Notes: generated from the sequence alone by a model not told the origin. Counted from the stretch's first letter, positions 33,373 through 42,825 are shown. The stretch: 64,000 bases of DNA from Nocardia goodfellowii (GCF_017875645.1 NZ_JAGGMR010000001.1:6448001-6512000), one strand, 5' to 3'. Program-made: numbers and translations.

Positions 33373-34850
33373 CAGCCATGAAACACGACGACGACGCCGA
33401 CCGGCAGCGCCGCAGTATCGCGCTGGCCCTGCACCGCGCCGAGCTCACCCCCGGCGAACTGTGGTTGCGCTACTTCACCCTTGGCGGCGACATCGGGCAG
33501 AGCGCGGTGAACGCGTTCTTGGACGGTGCCGGGACGTTGCCGCCGCTGCAACGAGACATCCTCGCCCACACCGTCAACGAACGCCTCGACGAGCTGACCT
33601 GGTCACATCGCGCGTCCTATTCCCGGCCGATGCGCGAAGGACGGCCGCGCGGGCGGATGCTGCGCGCTCTGGTGTCGCTGCTGGAATCGGTGGAGTTGGC
33701 ACCGCCGGATCGATTGCCCGCCTTGCTTTCCGCGGCGGGGCGGACGTTGGGCGTGGAAATCACGATGTACTTGATCGACTACGACCAGCGCTTCCTGCGT
33801 CCCGCGGTCACCGACGGCGCCGATTCGCTCGATGGCGCGCTGGACGTGGCGGCCACCATGGCGGGTCGAGCGTTCCGCGAGGTCCGGGTCCTGCCCCAGA
33901 CCACGCCACAGCCGAAGTTGTGGGTTCCGCTGATCGACGGGGTGGAGCGCCTCGGCGTGCTGGAAGTGCGAGTCGAAGACGAGGTCGACTGCTATGACCA
34001 CGCACTGCGTGCCCAATGCCGGTGGTTAGCGGCGCTGACCGGGCATCTGGTGCCCGCGATGAGCAGATACGGCGCGGCCTTGGACCGGATTCGGTTGCCC
34101 ATCGACCGGACCATCGGCAGCGAATTGATTTGGTCACTGCTGCCGCCGCTCACCGCGGGGGTGGACAACTTCGTCGTGGCCGCGCTGGTCGAACCGCGAC
34201 GCAGCAACTCCGGTGACGCGTTCGACTACGACCTCACCGAGACCACCGCACGGTTCCTCATCCTGGACGCTGTCGGTCACGACCTGCGGAGCGGGCTGAT
34301 CGCGGCCACCGTGCTCGCCGCCTACCGCAAGGCCAGGCACGCCGGTTACGGACTGTACGAGCAAGCACAGGTGATCGACGACGCCGTCCGGGACCAGTTC
34401 CGGACGGCCACGTTCGCGACCGGTGTCCTCGCCGAGGTAGACCTGACCAGCGGCCGGTTACGTTACGTCAACGCGGGCCACCCGTTTCCGCTGATCATGC
34501 GCGCGGGCAAAGTGGTCAAACCACTCGGTGGCGGCCGACGCCCGCCGTTCGGGCTCGGAATCGGCGAGTTGGTCGTCGGCGAGGAAGCGTTGCAGCCTGA
34601 CGATTGGGTGGTCCTCTACACCGACGGGGTCACCGAGGCGCGCGACCACGCAGGCGAATTCTTCGGGGAAGAACGCCTGGTCGACTTCCTTCGACGGGAA
34701 GCGGCGTCGGGCCATCCGCCGCCCGAGACGGCGCGCCGGCTGATTCACGCGGTGCTGGCCCATCAGGACAACAAGTTCCAAGATGACGCGACCGTGCTGC
34801 TCGCCCGCTGGGACAACCACCGCTCACGGTTGCTTCGTCCGCCCGGCTAG
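33369..34850 (+). CDS. SpoIIE-type PP2C protein phosphatase with N-terminal sensor
   Basis: This is a 493-residue protein. The N-terminal ~240 residues include a helical segment and a GAF-like region (TLGVEITMYLIDYDQRFLRP). The C-terminal ~230 residues are a PPM phosphatase of the SpoIIE/RsbU class, with metal-binding aspartates in NSGDAFDYDL, ILDAVGHDLRSGLIAATVL, VLYTDGVTEARD and FQDDATVLLARW. These proteins dephosphorylate STAS anti-anti-sigma factors to release a stress sigma factor; no such partner is in the window. It is coupled to the GAF-ANTAR gene by an ATGA overlap. It converges with the bd-oxidase operon, 24 bp away. Confidence 0.88.
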   Translation: MTAMKHDDDADRQRRSIALALHRAELTPGELWLRYFTLGGDIGQSAVNAFLDGAGTLPPLQRDILAHTVNERLDELTWSHRASYSRPMREGRPRGRMLRALVSLLESVELAPPDRLPALLSAAGRTLGVEITMYLIDYDQRFLRPAVTDGADSLDGALDVAATMAGRAFREVRVLPQTTPQPKLWVPLIDGVERLGVLEVRVEDEVDCYDHALRAQCRWLAALTGHLVPAMSRYGAALDRIRLPIDRTIGSELIWSLLPPLTAGVDNFVVAALVEPRRSNSGDAFDYDLTETTARFLILDAVGHDLRSGLIAATVLAAYRKARHAGYGLYEQAQVIDDAVRDQFRTATFATGVLAEVDLTSGRLRYVNAGHPFPLIMRAGKVVKPLGGGRRPPFGLGIGELVVGEEALQPDDWVVLYTDGVTEARDHAGEFFGEERLVDFLRREAASGHPPPETARRLIHAVLAHQDNKFQDDATVLLARWDNHRSRLLRPPG

Positions 34851-34874
34851 CCCCGGCCGTGGTTCTTTTAGCGG

Positions 34875-35930
34875 TCAGCCGGTCGGCTGCTGGGTCGCTT
34901 CGGATGACCCGCCCGCGGACGCCGGTTGTTCCGCACGGACCCATGCGTCGGTCTGGGTCAGCCAGAACAGGTAGGCGAGTGCGGGGAAGACTGTGACGGC
35001 GGCGAGCGCGACGACGATCAGCAGTGCCTGGAGGGTGGCTCGCGCGCCTGCCGCGTCGGCGATGAGCATGTGGTCCACGAGAATCCACGGGGTCTGGGCG
35101 AGCGCCCAGCCGATCACGATCGCCGCCACGGCGAGCACCGCGGACACGCGTGCCGGACGGTAGCGACGCCGGAATACCAGCACCAGCGTAAGCACCCCGG
35201 CGGCGGCGGATACCACGATCATGGGCAGCGCGCGACCGAGCAGGCCGGCGCCGAGCGTGGGCGCGTCATGGCGGATGGGCACGACCGCGGCGATCGCGAT
35301 CGCACCGGTTATCGCGCCGACCAGCAGCGCGCGGGGGCGAAGGTATTCGGCGAGGGTCACGTCGTCGGAGCGGGCGGCGTCCGCGGTGAGAAACACCCCG
35401 GCCAGGAACGCCGACGTGCCCACCGCGAGGATGCCGCCGAGCAGGGAGGTCGGGTTGAGCCACGACGTTATCCGGTCGCCGTAGCCTTCGGCCGGAACCC
35501 GCCCGGACGCGACCGCGCCCACGACCGTCCCCAGAAAGAACGGCGTGATCAGAGATCCTCCGGCGAACAACGCGCCGAACAGCCGCGCTTGACTCATCGT
35601 CTCGGAGTACTTGCGAAACGCGAAGTTGGCCCCGCGCAACACGATTCCCAGCAACGCCAGGCTGAGCGGGATGAACAGCGTGGTGGTGATCGCGGCGAAT
35701 ACCCCGGGGTAGGCCGTCCACAGGAACACCAGAATGTAGATCAACCACACATGGTTGGCCTCCCACACGGGGCCGATGCTGTGGTCGATCAGCACCCGCA
35801 AGCGGCCCCCGCGCTGTGCGCCGCCCGCGGTCAGATCCCAGAAACCGGACCCGAAATCCGCGCCGCCGAACAATCCGTACAGCACCACCCCGATGAACAT
35901 CGCCGTCGCTACCACATCCGACAGGTCCAT
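34875..35930 (-). CDS. cydB: Cytochrome bd (CIO-type) quinol oxidase subunit II
   Basis: The 351-residue integral membrane protein has eight or nine hydrophobic segments, starting FIGVVLYGLFGGADFGSGFW and including GPVWEANHVWLIYILVFLWT and GALFAGGSLITPFFLGTVVG. It matches CydB/CioB, the haem-free partner of the bd oxidase. Together with subunit I it reduces O2 to water with electrons from quinol and does not pump protons. It follows subunit I by 3 bp (start 35930, stop 35934). No cydDC transporter genes are adjacent. The C-terminal 20 residues are a polar cytoplasmic tail. Confidence 0.9.
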   Translation of the reverse strand: MDLSDVVATAMFIGVVLYGLFGGADFGSGFWDLTAGGAQRGGRLRVLIDHSIGPVWEANHVWLIYILVFLWTAYPGVFAAITTTLFIPLSLALLGIVLRGANFAFRKYSETMSQARLFGALFAGGSLITPFFLGTVVGAVASGRVPAEGYGDRITSWLNPTSLLGGILAVGTSAFLAGVFLTADAARSDDVTLAEYLRPRALLVGAITGAIAIAAVVPIRHDAPTLGAGLLGRALPMIVVSAAAGVLTLVLVFRRRYRPARVSAVLAVAAIVIGWALAQTPWILVDHMLIADAAGARATLQALLIVVALAAVTVFPALAYLFWLTQTDAWVRAEQPASAGGSSEATQQPTG

Positions 35931-35933
35931 CGG

Positions 35934-37346
35934 TCACCCCTTTCCGGCGCGCTCGCCCTGGTCGGACGGCGCCGCTCCGGGACCATACGGAGCGGAGATG
36001 CTCTCGGCGCCCGCGCGCCACCGCCGGGTCATCGACCGCAGCACGACGATCGCGCCCACCGTCATCCCGAGATAGACCACCAGCACCCCGATGTAGCTCC
36101 ACCACAAACCGGTACTGGTGCTGGCGGCATCGGTGGTGCGCAACGTCTGCCACACCGTCCACGGCTGACGTCCGACTTCGGTCGCGATCCAACCGCATTC
36201 GAGGGCGAGCACGGCCAGCGGCCCGGCGACGACCGCCGCCCGCAGGAACCAGCGAGCACCGAGCAGATCGCGCCGCCGCCATCGCGAGAACCAGAACAGG
36301 ACGACCATCACCGCCAGCAGGGTTCCGATACCCACCATGGTCTGGAACGCGAGATGGGTGACGTTGACCGGCGGCCGATCCGCGGGCGGCACTACGTCCA
36401 AGCCGGGGATCGGCGCGGTCAGCGAGTTGCGGGCGATGATCGAGCCGAGCCGGGGTATCTCCAGGGCTCCCCGCACTTCACCATCCACCAGTACGCCGCC
36501 GAGGCGCAGTGGAGCCGATCCCTCGGTGGTCGTCGCCAGTTCGAAAGCGGCCAGCTTCGATGGTTGGGTGTCGTGCACCCGCATGCCGAGTACGTGCCCG
36601 ATGAGTGGTTGCGCCAGCGCGGCGACGGTGGCGAAGAGGAACGGCACCCTGAACCCGAGGCGGTGGTGTTCGTCGCGCCGACCGCGCAACAGACCGGCGG
36701 CATACACTCCCGCCACTACGAATCCGACCACCATGAACGCGCCGACCCACATGTGCGCGAATTGCAGATACGCCCCGTCGTTGAACATCGCCCGCCACGG
36801 ATTCACGTCGGTGACTTCGCCGTTCACCAACCGGAAACCGGTGGGATTGTTCATCCACGCGTTCACGCTGACCACACAGAACGTGCCGACGACACCGGCC
36901 ACCCCCATCGGAATCAGCATCGCGAGGTGCCGCCGCGGCGGCATCCGGCCCCAGCCGTACAGATAGATGCCGAGGAAGATCGCCTCGATGAAGAACGACA
37001 AGCCCTCGAAGGCGAACGGCAAGCCGAGCACATCACCGTAGCGGCCCATCAGGCCGGGCCACAGCAACCCCATCTCGAAGCTCAGGACCGTTCCCGACAC
37101 CGCACCGATAGCGAACAGCACCGCTGACACCGTCGCCCACCGTTTGGCCAAGCCGATCGCCACCGCGTCGCCGCGCACGATCCCCCGGCGGTGCACTATG
37201 TAGATCATGGCGGGAAACGCGACACCGAAACACGCCAGGATGATGTGCCAGCCCAGCGAGAACGCCATCTGCTGACGAGCCGGCAACAGTCCCGGCGGCC
37301 CTTCCCCGGCCGCGCTGTACAAGGCGGCCAGCGTGTTCGACACCAT
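35934..37346 (-). CDS. cydA: Cytochrome bd (CIO-type) quinol oxidase subunit I
   Basis: The 470-residue membrane protein has about nine spans. ARQQMAFSLGWHIILACFGV carries the first haem His, LQFAHMWVGAFMVVGFVVAG carries a second, and the strongly conserved GRQPWTVW box is present near residue 390. The form LGWHIILACFGVAFPAMIYI and the short quinol loop resemble CioA-type, cyanide-insensitive oxidases, not mycobacterial CydA. The ATG at 37346 is preceded by a purine-rich GGGAAAGGG. It is cotranscribed with subunit II. The operon would serve low-oxygen growth or tolerance of respiratory inhibitors. Confidence 0.92.
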   Translation of the reverse strand: MVSNTLAALYSAAGEGPPGLLPARQQMAFSLGWHIILACFGVAFPAMIYIVHRRGIVRGDAVAIGLAKRWATVSAVLFAIGAVSGTVLSFEMGLLWPGLMGRYGDVLGLPFAFEGLSFFIEAIFLGIYLYGWGRMPPRRHLAMLIPMGVAGVVGTFCVVSVNAWMNNPTGFRLVNGEVTDVNPWRAMFNDGAYLQFAHMWVGAFMVVGFVVAGVYAAGLLRGRRDEHHRLGFRVPFLFATVAALAQPLIGHVLGMRVHDTQPSKLAAFELATTTEGSAPLRLGGVLVDGEVRGALEIPRLGSIIARNSLTAPIPGLDVVPPADRPPVNVTHLAFQTMVGIGTLLAVMVVLFWFSRWRRRDLLGARWFLRAAVVAGPLAVLALECGWIATEVGRQPWTVWQTLRTTDAASTSTGLWWSYIGVLVVYLGMTVGAIVVLRSMTRRWRAGAESISAPYGPGAAPSDQGERAGKG

Positions 37347-37411
37347 GCACAGCCCTTTCCCTCGACGCACACACGCGGATGCTGCGCGGACTTTGCCCGG
37401 GCTGAACGCGG

Positions 37412-37786
37412 TCAGGCGCCCAGGAGCCGGACTTCGGTATTCAGCAGTTCGGCTTGCTCCGCCAATTCGGTCGTGTCCGGGTCTGCGCCGACGCGGTCCA
37501 GCAACTCGCTGCGGCTGATGAGGACCAGCCCGCCTGCCTCCGACGCGATGCCCACTTTGCCCGCTTCCAGCACCAACCGCGCATCGGCGACTTCGGTGCC
37601 GAGCAACTCACGAAGGATTTCCACAGTGACGACATCGCCGACGGCAGGCTCATGACTCGACGAATGTGCTTGATCATCGATACCCATGACGGCCGATTGC
37701 CCGCCGGGATGCCTACGAAACGTTCCCGGTGTGCTCAGGTGCGGACCGTCCATGCCGCGAGCCAGGGTGAGAGATTTGTCAGCCAT
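37412..37786 (-). CDS. Small hypothetical protein upstream of the bd-oxidase operon
   Basis: This is a 124-residue protein. The first ~50 residues are polar and His/Ser/Gly-rich, probably disordered. The rest (VTVEILRELLGTEVADARLV, then SEAGGLVLISRSELLDRVGA) is a compact alpha/beta segment. I do not recognise the family. It has no signal peptide. The ATG at 37786 has GGGAG 5 bases upstream. It lies 65 bp upstream of cydA on the same strand and may be in the same transcript. Confidence 0.5.
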   Translation of the reverse strand: MADKSLTLARGMDGPHLSTPGTFRRHPGGQSAVMGIDDQAHSSSHEPAVGDVVTVEILRELLGTEVADARLVLEAGKVGIASEAGGLVLISRSELLDRVGADPDTTELAEQAELLNTEVRLLGA

Positions 37787-37930
37787 GTCGACTCCCGGAC
37801 CGAACTCGTGAGCGCCGTCGGTCGGCGTAGCTTCGGGTTACCGCGTGCCGCCGACGGCAAACATTTGGTTACTGAATCGGCCTTGGGTGTTACAGCAGGC
37901 CCGCGCGGTGGCCGACCAGCGTGGGCCGAT

Positions 37931-39217
37931 TCAGGTGAGGTCTGCGAGTTTCCTTGCCAGAACAGACTTTTCGCGGTCGTTGGCACACAGCTGGATCGCC
38001 TCGGTCAGCGCGTCGCGCGCCTCGGCGGTACGGCCGAGGCGCGTGAGGAGTTCGCCGCGCACGGTCGGCAGCAGATGCGAATTCGCCAGTGCCCCGGCGG
38101 CGGTTAGTTTTTCGACGATCGGCAGTGCGGCGGCGGGGCCGCTCGCCATCGATACCGCTACGGCGCGGTTGAGGTCGACCACGGGTGAGGGTGCGAGCCG
38201 TCCCAGCGCTTCGTAGAGCAGCACCACCCGCTCCCAGTTCGTGGCCTCGACCGAGGGGGCAACGGCATGACATTCGGCGATCGCGGCCTGCAGACCGTAG
38301 GAACCGAGTCCACGGCCGACTTCCGCCGCCTTGCTCAGCGCGGCCCGGCCGCGCTGGATCGCGGATCGGTCCCAGCGCCGCCGGTCCTGCTGTTCGAGCA
38401 AAACCGGTTCCCCGTCGGGACCTGTGCGGGCGGGGAACCGGGCGGCGGTGAGTTCGAGCAGCGCGAGCAGCCCGTACACCTCGGCTTCGCCGGGCATCAG
38501 GCGCGCCAGAACCCGGGCGAGCCGCACGGCCTCACCGGCCAGATCCGGCCGGATCAAATCGCCACCCGTGCTGGCCGAGGAACCCTCGGTGAAAATCAGA
38601 TAGATGACGCCGAGCACCGACCCGAGCCGGGCCCGGCGTTCGGCGGCGGGCGGCACCTCGAACGCGACCTCGGCGGCACCGAGTGTCTTCTTGGCCCTGG
38701 TGATTCGCGCCTGCACCGTCGCGGTCGGCACCAGGAAGGCCTTGGCGATCTCGTCGCTGGACAGGCCACCGACCACACGCAACGTCAACGCCAATCGGGC
38801 TTCGCGCGAGAGCACGGGATGACAGGAGATGAAGATCAGGGCGAGCACGTCGTCGTCGATCTGGTCGGGATCCCACAGGACCTGTGCGTCCTCCGGTGCC
38901 GGCTCGGCGGGCGCGCCGCCGGCCAGCACGCCGCCCTCGTCGAGAGTGCCCGCGAGGGTGGCGTACCGGTCGTCGAGGGCGGCGCGGCGCCGGAACGCGT
39001 CGATCGCGCGGCGCCGCCCGACGGTGAGCAACCACCCGGCCGGTTGGCGCGGCACGCCGTCGCGCGGCCACGTCACCAGCGCCTCGGCCAGCGCCTCCTG
39101 GGCGAGGTCCTCGGCCAGCGCGAAGTCACCGGTGTAGCGCGCCAGCGCGCCGACGATCCGGGCCGATTCGATCCGCCAGACCGCGGCCACGGCTTCCCGG
39201 CCCGGGTGGTGCGTCAT
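37931..39217 (-). CDS. ECF sigma factor with C-terminal DUF6596/TPR-like extension
   Basis: This is a 428-residue protein. An ECF sigma factor core occupies the first ~190 residues: region 2 (ALARYTGDFALAEDLAQEAL, PAGWLLTVGRRRAIDAFRRR) and region 4 (GGLSSDEIAKAFLVPTATVQ). The remaining ~235 residues are the helical extension found in the group encoded with YCII proteins, possibly an on-board regulator replacing an anti-sigma factor. The ATG at 39217 is used; open sequence upstream belongs to the YCII gene frame. The YCII gene ends 13 bp upstream, so the two form one operon. Confidence 0.88.
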   Translation of the reverse strand: MTHHPGREAVAAVWRIESARIVGALARYTGDFALAEDLAQEALAEALVTWPRDGVPRQPAGWLLTVGRRRAIDAFRRRAALDDRYATLAGTLDEGGVLAGGAPAEPAPEDAQVLWDPDQIDDDVLALIFISCHPVLSREARLALTLRVVGGLSSDEIAKAFLVPTATVQARITRAKKTLGAAEVAFEVPPAAERRARLGSVLGVIYLIFTEGSSASTGGDLIRPDLAGEAVRLARVLARLMPGEAEVYGLLALLELTAARFPARTGPDGEPVLLEQQDRRRWDRSAIQRGRAALSKAAEVGRGLGSYGLQAAIAECHAVAPSVEATNWERVVLLYEALGRLAPSPVVDLNRAVAVSMASGPAAALPIVEKLTAAGALANSHLLPTVRGELLTRLGRTAEARDALTEAIQLCANDREKSVLARKLADLT

Positions 39218-39230
39218 CGTGGCGGTGTCC

Positions 39231-39650
39231 TCAGAGCTGGCCGGTGGCTTCGCGCCAGGCGCGTTCCTTCTTGATCCACTCGTTGTCCTGCGGGAATTCA
39301 TCGATGGAGGTGACCCTGCGGATCTCGTTCTTGAACCCGGGGCCGGTCATCGGCATCCGCTTGGCCCACTCGACCGCCTCCTCCTTCGACGCGACATTGA
39401 GAATGTAGAAGCCGCCGAAGAGTTCCTTGGTTTCACCGTAGGGACCGTCGGTGACGACGGGTGTCTCCGAGGTGTAGTCGACAACCACGGTTTCGGCGGG
39501 ATCTTCGAGACCCTCGGCGGCGACGAGGACCCCGGCGCGGATCAGCTCGTCGTTGAACTTGCCCATGGTCTCGAGGATCTGATCGAAATCGACCTCGCTG
39601 GTCGCGGCCCAGGCCTCGTCGGTCGCGCGCATGATCAGCATGTACTTCAT
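39231..39650 (-). CDS. YCII-related (DGPF) protein, partner of ECF sigma factor
   Basis: The 139-residue protein begins with the DGPF/YCII pattern MKYMLIMRATDEAWAA, contains TDGPYGETKELFGGFYILNV and ends as a small ferredoxin-like domain. YCII proteins are small dimeric alpha/beta barrels, some with proposed enzymatic His-Asp pairs; their role beside ECF sigma factors is unclear but the pairing is common. AGGAGA precedes the ATG by 6 bases. It is translated just before the sigma factor gene. A promoter should lie in the 243 bp to the right. Confidence 0.88.
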   Translation of the reverse strand: MKYMLIMRATDEAWAATSEVDFDQILETMGKFNDELIRAGVLVAAEGLEDPAETVVVDYTSETPVVTDGPYGETKELFGGFYILNVASKEEAVEWAKRMPMTGPGFKNEIRRVTSIDEFPQDNEWIKKERAWREATGQL

Positions 39651-39893
39651 GGTCTGTCTCCTGGATAGGTGTTGGTCCTTCTTACATCCCTAGGTCGAAT
39701 GGGTGACGGCATAGATCGACAACCGACGGGAAACTTTTTTCGCCCGCCGATGACCGGCAGGCCTGACCGGCCGTTTCGGCGCCGAGGCGGGTGGACGGCA
39801 GTGGTGCAGCGAATGCGTTACGTGATGGGGTGTTGATACCGATATGGGCTGAACGGCCCTGCCGCCGATCCGATACCCCGGAAGTGAGACCGC

Positions 39894-40109
39894 ATGCCCA
39901 GATCCCTGTTCGGCACCCTGTTCCGCGCTGTCGGGCGGATCATCGCCGGCGCACCGGTATTGGCTCTGTTTGTCGTCGTAGCGATGCTGGTCGCATTGTT
40001 CGGCGCGGTGCTGCTGCTGACCAATTCCGACCCCACCGACTCGACGCCGACGTCCCCGACCGTCACGACTACGCGCAACTGCGCGCCGTTCGCTTGCACG
40101 GTGGGCTGA
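39894..40109 (+). CDS. Small single-pass membrane protein
   Basis: The 71-residue ORF has one clear transmembrane segment (ALFVVVAMLVALFGAVLLLT, residues ~23-42), a basic N-terminus and a Thr/Ser/Pro-rich outer tail with two cysteines near the end (TRNCAPFACTVG). The arrangement suggests N-in, C-out topology with a possible disulfide. GGAAGTGAGA precedes the ATG. No family is recognised. The composition and topology support a real gene. The 167 bp after it (40110-40277) hold nothing recognisable. Confidence 0.55.
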   Translation: MPRSLFGTLFRAVGRIIAGAPVLALFVVVAMLVALFGAVLLLTNSDPTDSTPTSPTVTTTRNCAPFACTVG

Positions 40110-40277
40110 TAGGAGGCGATCCCTCGAGCCGACGAAACCGCCATCTCAGGTCGATACACCGAGACGGGACGATCGGCACCGGCGCGCGCTGTGGCGCGGT
40201 CGGGTCAGGATGAACGGAACAGTTGGGGTGTCGCTATCCTCCTCGGGCCATGGCACGGGAGAGGCGGGCCGGTGCGG

Positions 40278-40526
40278 TCAAGCCTGGATCGGCACCTGGT
40301 AGATGTTGTCGGCGGGGTGTCCCGCGCGCTGGTGGATCTTCTGTACCGCCTCGGCATCGGGCGCCTCGGACAGGCAGAAGATCATCCCCGTCTCGGGGTC
40401 TGCCCAGGCGTGTTTGAAGTTCACCTGCTCGTCGGCCTGGATGGCGAGGTCGGCGTTGTGAGCTTCGGTAAGGGCTTCGGGAGTAACTCCCGGCATCGTC
40501 CTGTGAACATCCATGAACTCAGGCAT
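40278..40526 (-). CDS. SCO4226-family nickel-binding/DUF4242-like small protein
   Basis: The 82-residue protein begins MPEFMDVHRTMPGVTPEALT and contains FKHAWADPETGMIFCLSEAP and KIHQRAGHPADNIYQV. This matches the small ferredoxin-like SCO4226 family, for which a Streptomyces structure showed nickel binding by His/Cys-type ligands; the His, Cys and His residues here are compatible. The ATG at 40526 has AAGGGGA 6 bases upstream; the longer open frame to 40607 has no ribosome site. It seems to be a single gene. Function is not established. Confidence 0.75.
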   Translation of the reverse strand: MPEFMDVHRTMPGVTPEALTEAHNADLAIQADEQVNFKHAWADPETGMIFCLSEAPDAEAVQKIHQRAGHPADNIYQVPIQA

Positions 40527-40628
40527 GGCAAGTCCCCTTTCTGTGAGACTTCCCACTATGCTCCCTTGTCCTTCACACCGCCATGCCCTTGCCCGCGCCG
40601 CTGCCACTCGCGGCCGGGTAGTCCACCC

Positions 40629-41726
40629 TCAGCGTTGCCCATTGCGGTAGGCGTCCAGGATGGGGGCCAGTTCGTCCGGGGTTGCTCCGTGCAGGATGAC
40701 CCGATCGGCGCCGTAGTAGATCTCGTCGCGGACGCGCTGTGCGCACTGGGCGGAGGTGCCGGTGGCGGCGGGTCGGAGCCATTCCTCGGGGATCAGCTCG
40801 GCGATATGTTCGATCTGCTGGGCGGTGGCTTTGTGGTCGATGCCGCCGGGGATCGATTGCACCACGGGGTCTTCTCGGAAGCGTTGCAGCACAGCGGGAT
40901 CCCAGTTATTGGTGCGAACCAAGAGGTCGCCGTATCCCTGTAGGTAGGTTGCCAAGCGTGCGACGGTCTTGTGGAGCCGAAGAGGTTCGGGCAGGTGGTC
41001 GCCGACTGTCGCCAGGCAGGACCACACCCGCACGGTGCCGGGGTCGCGCCCGGCTCGCTCCGCAGCCGTTTTCACGGTGCCGACGCACCGTTCGAGGGTC
41101 TCCGGCGTGAAGTAGGTGTGGAGAATGACGTCGTCGAATGCCCGACCTCCGAGTTCCAGTGTGCGAGGGCCGAACGCGACCAGGCCGAGCGGGATGTTCT
41201 CGCGAAAGTCGCTGTCGAGGAACAACACTGGGTATTTGCCCAGTGGACCGTCGTAGTTGAGGATGACCTCCCCGCGCCACAGTCTCCGCATCACCGCGGC
41301 GAAATCCTCCATCTGTGCGGTAGTTACGGCGGGAATGCCGAAACCGGAATAGATCGCGCCGATGCCGCGGCCGATGCCGAGGGTGAAGCGCCCGCCGGAG
41401 AGCCGGTGCATAGTCGTTGCCCACGAGCCGGTGATGAGTGGGTGACGCGTGTTGTGATTGGTGGCCGCGGTGGCGATCCGCATCCGTGTGGTCACGGCGC
41501 ACGCCGCGCCGGTCAGCGAGGACGCCTCCTTGACATTCCAGCGTTCTGAGATGAACGCGGTGCCCAGCCCGAGTTCCTCACCACGACGCGCCTGGTGAAT
41601 CAGGGCGGCCGGCCCGTCGGCCGCGGCGCCGGCGAGGAGATAGAACCCGAGTTCGGACAGGAGCTCGGGCACCGGCGGACCGGCCTCGGCGAACTCGTTG
41701 GCGGTGCCGGTGGCGGAATCAAGCAT
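40629..41726 (-). CDS. LLM-class F420-dependent oxidoreductase
   Basis: The 365-residue TIM-barrel protein is of the luciferase-like monooxygenase family. ELGLGTAFISERWNVKEASS, TAATNHNTRHPLITGSWATT and GGRFTLGIGRGIGAIYSGFG are the familiar barrel strands. The detailed pattern fits mycobacterial/nocardial F420-dependent enzymes of the type encoded beside phosphotransferases of steroid or lipid degradation. Hydride transfer from F420H2 to an unsaturated or carbonyl substrate is expected. The start ATG at 41726 overlaps the end of the phosphotransferase gene by 8 bp, so they are coupled. Confidence 0.85.
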   Translation of the reverse strand: MLDSATGTANEFAEAGPPVPELLSELGFYLLAGAAADGPAALIHQARRGEELGLGTAFISERWNVKEASSLTGAACAVTTRMRIATAATNHNTRHPLITGSWATTMHRLSGGRFTLGIGRGIGAIYSGFGIPAVTTAQMEDFAAVMRRLWRGEVILNYDGPLGKYPVLFLDSDFRENIPLGLVAFGPRTLELGGRAFDDVILHTYFTPETLERCVGTVKTAAERAGRDPGTVRVWSCLATVGDHLPEPLRLHKTVARLATYLQGYGDLLVRTNNWDPAVLQRFREDPVVQSIPGGIDHKATAQQIEHIAELIPEEWLRPAATGTSAQCAQRVRDEIYYGADRVILHGATPDELAPILDAYRNGQR

Positions 41727-42825
41727 TGGCGAGTCCTTTGACGAGAGCGAAGGTTTCGTGGTCGCGCAGTGCTCGGCAACCGCGCGAAAGCATCGTCAGG
41801 ACCATGTCGTCACCGCGGTCGGTCTCGGCGGAGAAGGCGAAACCCAAGGTTGTGATCAGGGGTACTTGGAGTAGGCCGAATCGATAATCGGTCCAGCATT
41901 CATTGTCCGAGTAGTCGAGTACGCCGCGCCGCCGCAGGGCGGCGTGATAGTCGGCGACCAGTCGCCGTTCATGTTCGCGGCGCAGGGCTGGTTGCAGGCA
42001 GGTGGCAAGAAAGTAGGCGAGGTCGCGCGCGGGCAACCCGACGGACAGTGTCTGCCAATCAACCACGGTGACGGTGTTGTCGGTGGTGTCGACGAGCAGG
42101 TTGTCCAGGCGATAGTCACCGTGCAGCAGGCTGAAACGGGCAGGCTCGGCCAGGAGCCAGGGTTCGACGAGATCGGCTGCGGCGCGCAAGGTCTCGCGAT
42201 CTTCGGCAGTCATCTTCGCACCGAGACATCCGAGGGTCGTCGCGGTGGCGGCCCGGGCCAGTTCGCCCAGCCCGCGGGCGAAATCCGCGCCAGCCTTGGG
42301 CATGGTCGCGGCCGGAAATTCCAGCCATGCCGGGTCGCACCAGCGCGGTCCGTGCAATCCCGCGAGCGCTTCGACAGCGAGCCTGGCGAGGACCGCGTCG
42401 CAGCCGGCGAGTTGGTCACCCTGCACGGCCGGTGCCAGATCCGCCATGACAAGCACGAAATCCGCACCGTCCCGGTCGATCGCGCAGTGATACACCCTCG
42501 GAACGGGTACGGCGACGGTATGGGCGACATCGCGATAGAAGGCGTGTTCGGCGCGATAGCCCAGTGCGACTCGCGCGCGCACCGACTCGTCTTGGGAGGA
42601 CAATTTCACGACCCGGGTGTCAGTCTTCCCGGCCGCAGACCGGTTCGAGCTGAAGCGAACTCGGTAGGTCGCACCGGTCTGCCCGGTCCCGAAGGGTGTG
42701 ACCGTAAGGTGGTCGATCGGCATATCGAGTACGCGCGACAGCCATGGAGCGGTGATCTCCGCGGGGCCATGCGGAAGTGGGAGTTCGCCGGGCATTCGTT
42801 CGCTCAATCCTTCGAGATCCGGCAT
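41719..42825 (-). CDS. Phosphotransferase family protein
   Basis: The 368-residue APH-fold kinase-like protein has the catalytic motif SLLHGDYRLDNLLVDTTDN and the DFG-like VVDWQTLSVGLPARDLAYFL. The N-lobe has LTVTPFGTGQTGATYRVRFS and VKLSSQDESVRA with the ATP lysine. Relatives near LLM and acyl-CoA dehydrogenase genes act on unknown hydroxylated lipids or xenobiotics. The ATG at 42825 has AGGAGGG 5 bases upstream. It begins a two-gene operon with the LLM oxidoreductase. The repeated TGTCC motifs upstream may be regulatory. Confidence 0.83.
   Translation of the reverse strand: MPDLEGLSERMPGELPLPHGPAEITAPWLSRVLDMPIDHLTVTPFGTGQTGATYRVRFSSNRSAAGKTDTRVVKLSSQDESVRARVALGYRAEHAFYRDVAHTVAVPVPRVYHCAIDRDGADFVLVMADLAPAVQGDQLAGCDAVLARLAVEALAGLHGPRWCDPAWLEFPAATMPKAGADFARGLGELARAATATTLGCLGAKMTAEDRETLRAAADLVEPWLLAEPARFSLLHGDYRLDNLLVDTTDNTVTVVDWQTLSVGLPARDLAYFLATCLQPALRREHERRLVADYHAALRRRGVLDYSDNECWTDYRFGLLQVPLITTLGFAFSAETDRGDDMVLTMLSRGCRALRDHETFALVKGLANA

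Noticed and set aside
34926..37127. A 733-residue plus-strand open frame opposite the bd-oxidase operon
   Set aside because: It is antisense to two clear membrane-protein genes and is Arg/His/Gln-rich, as expected of a shadow frame.
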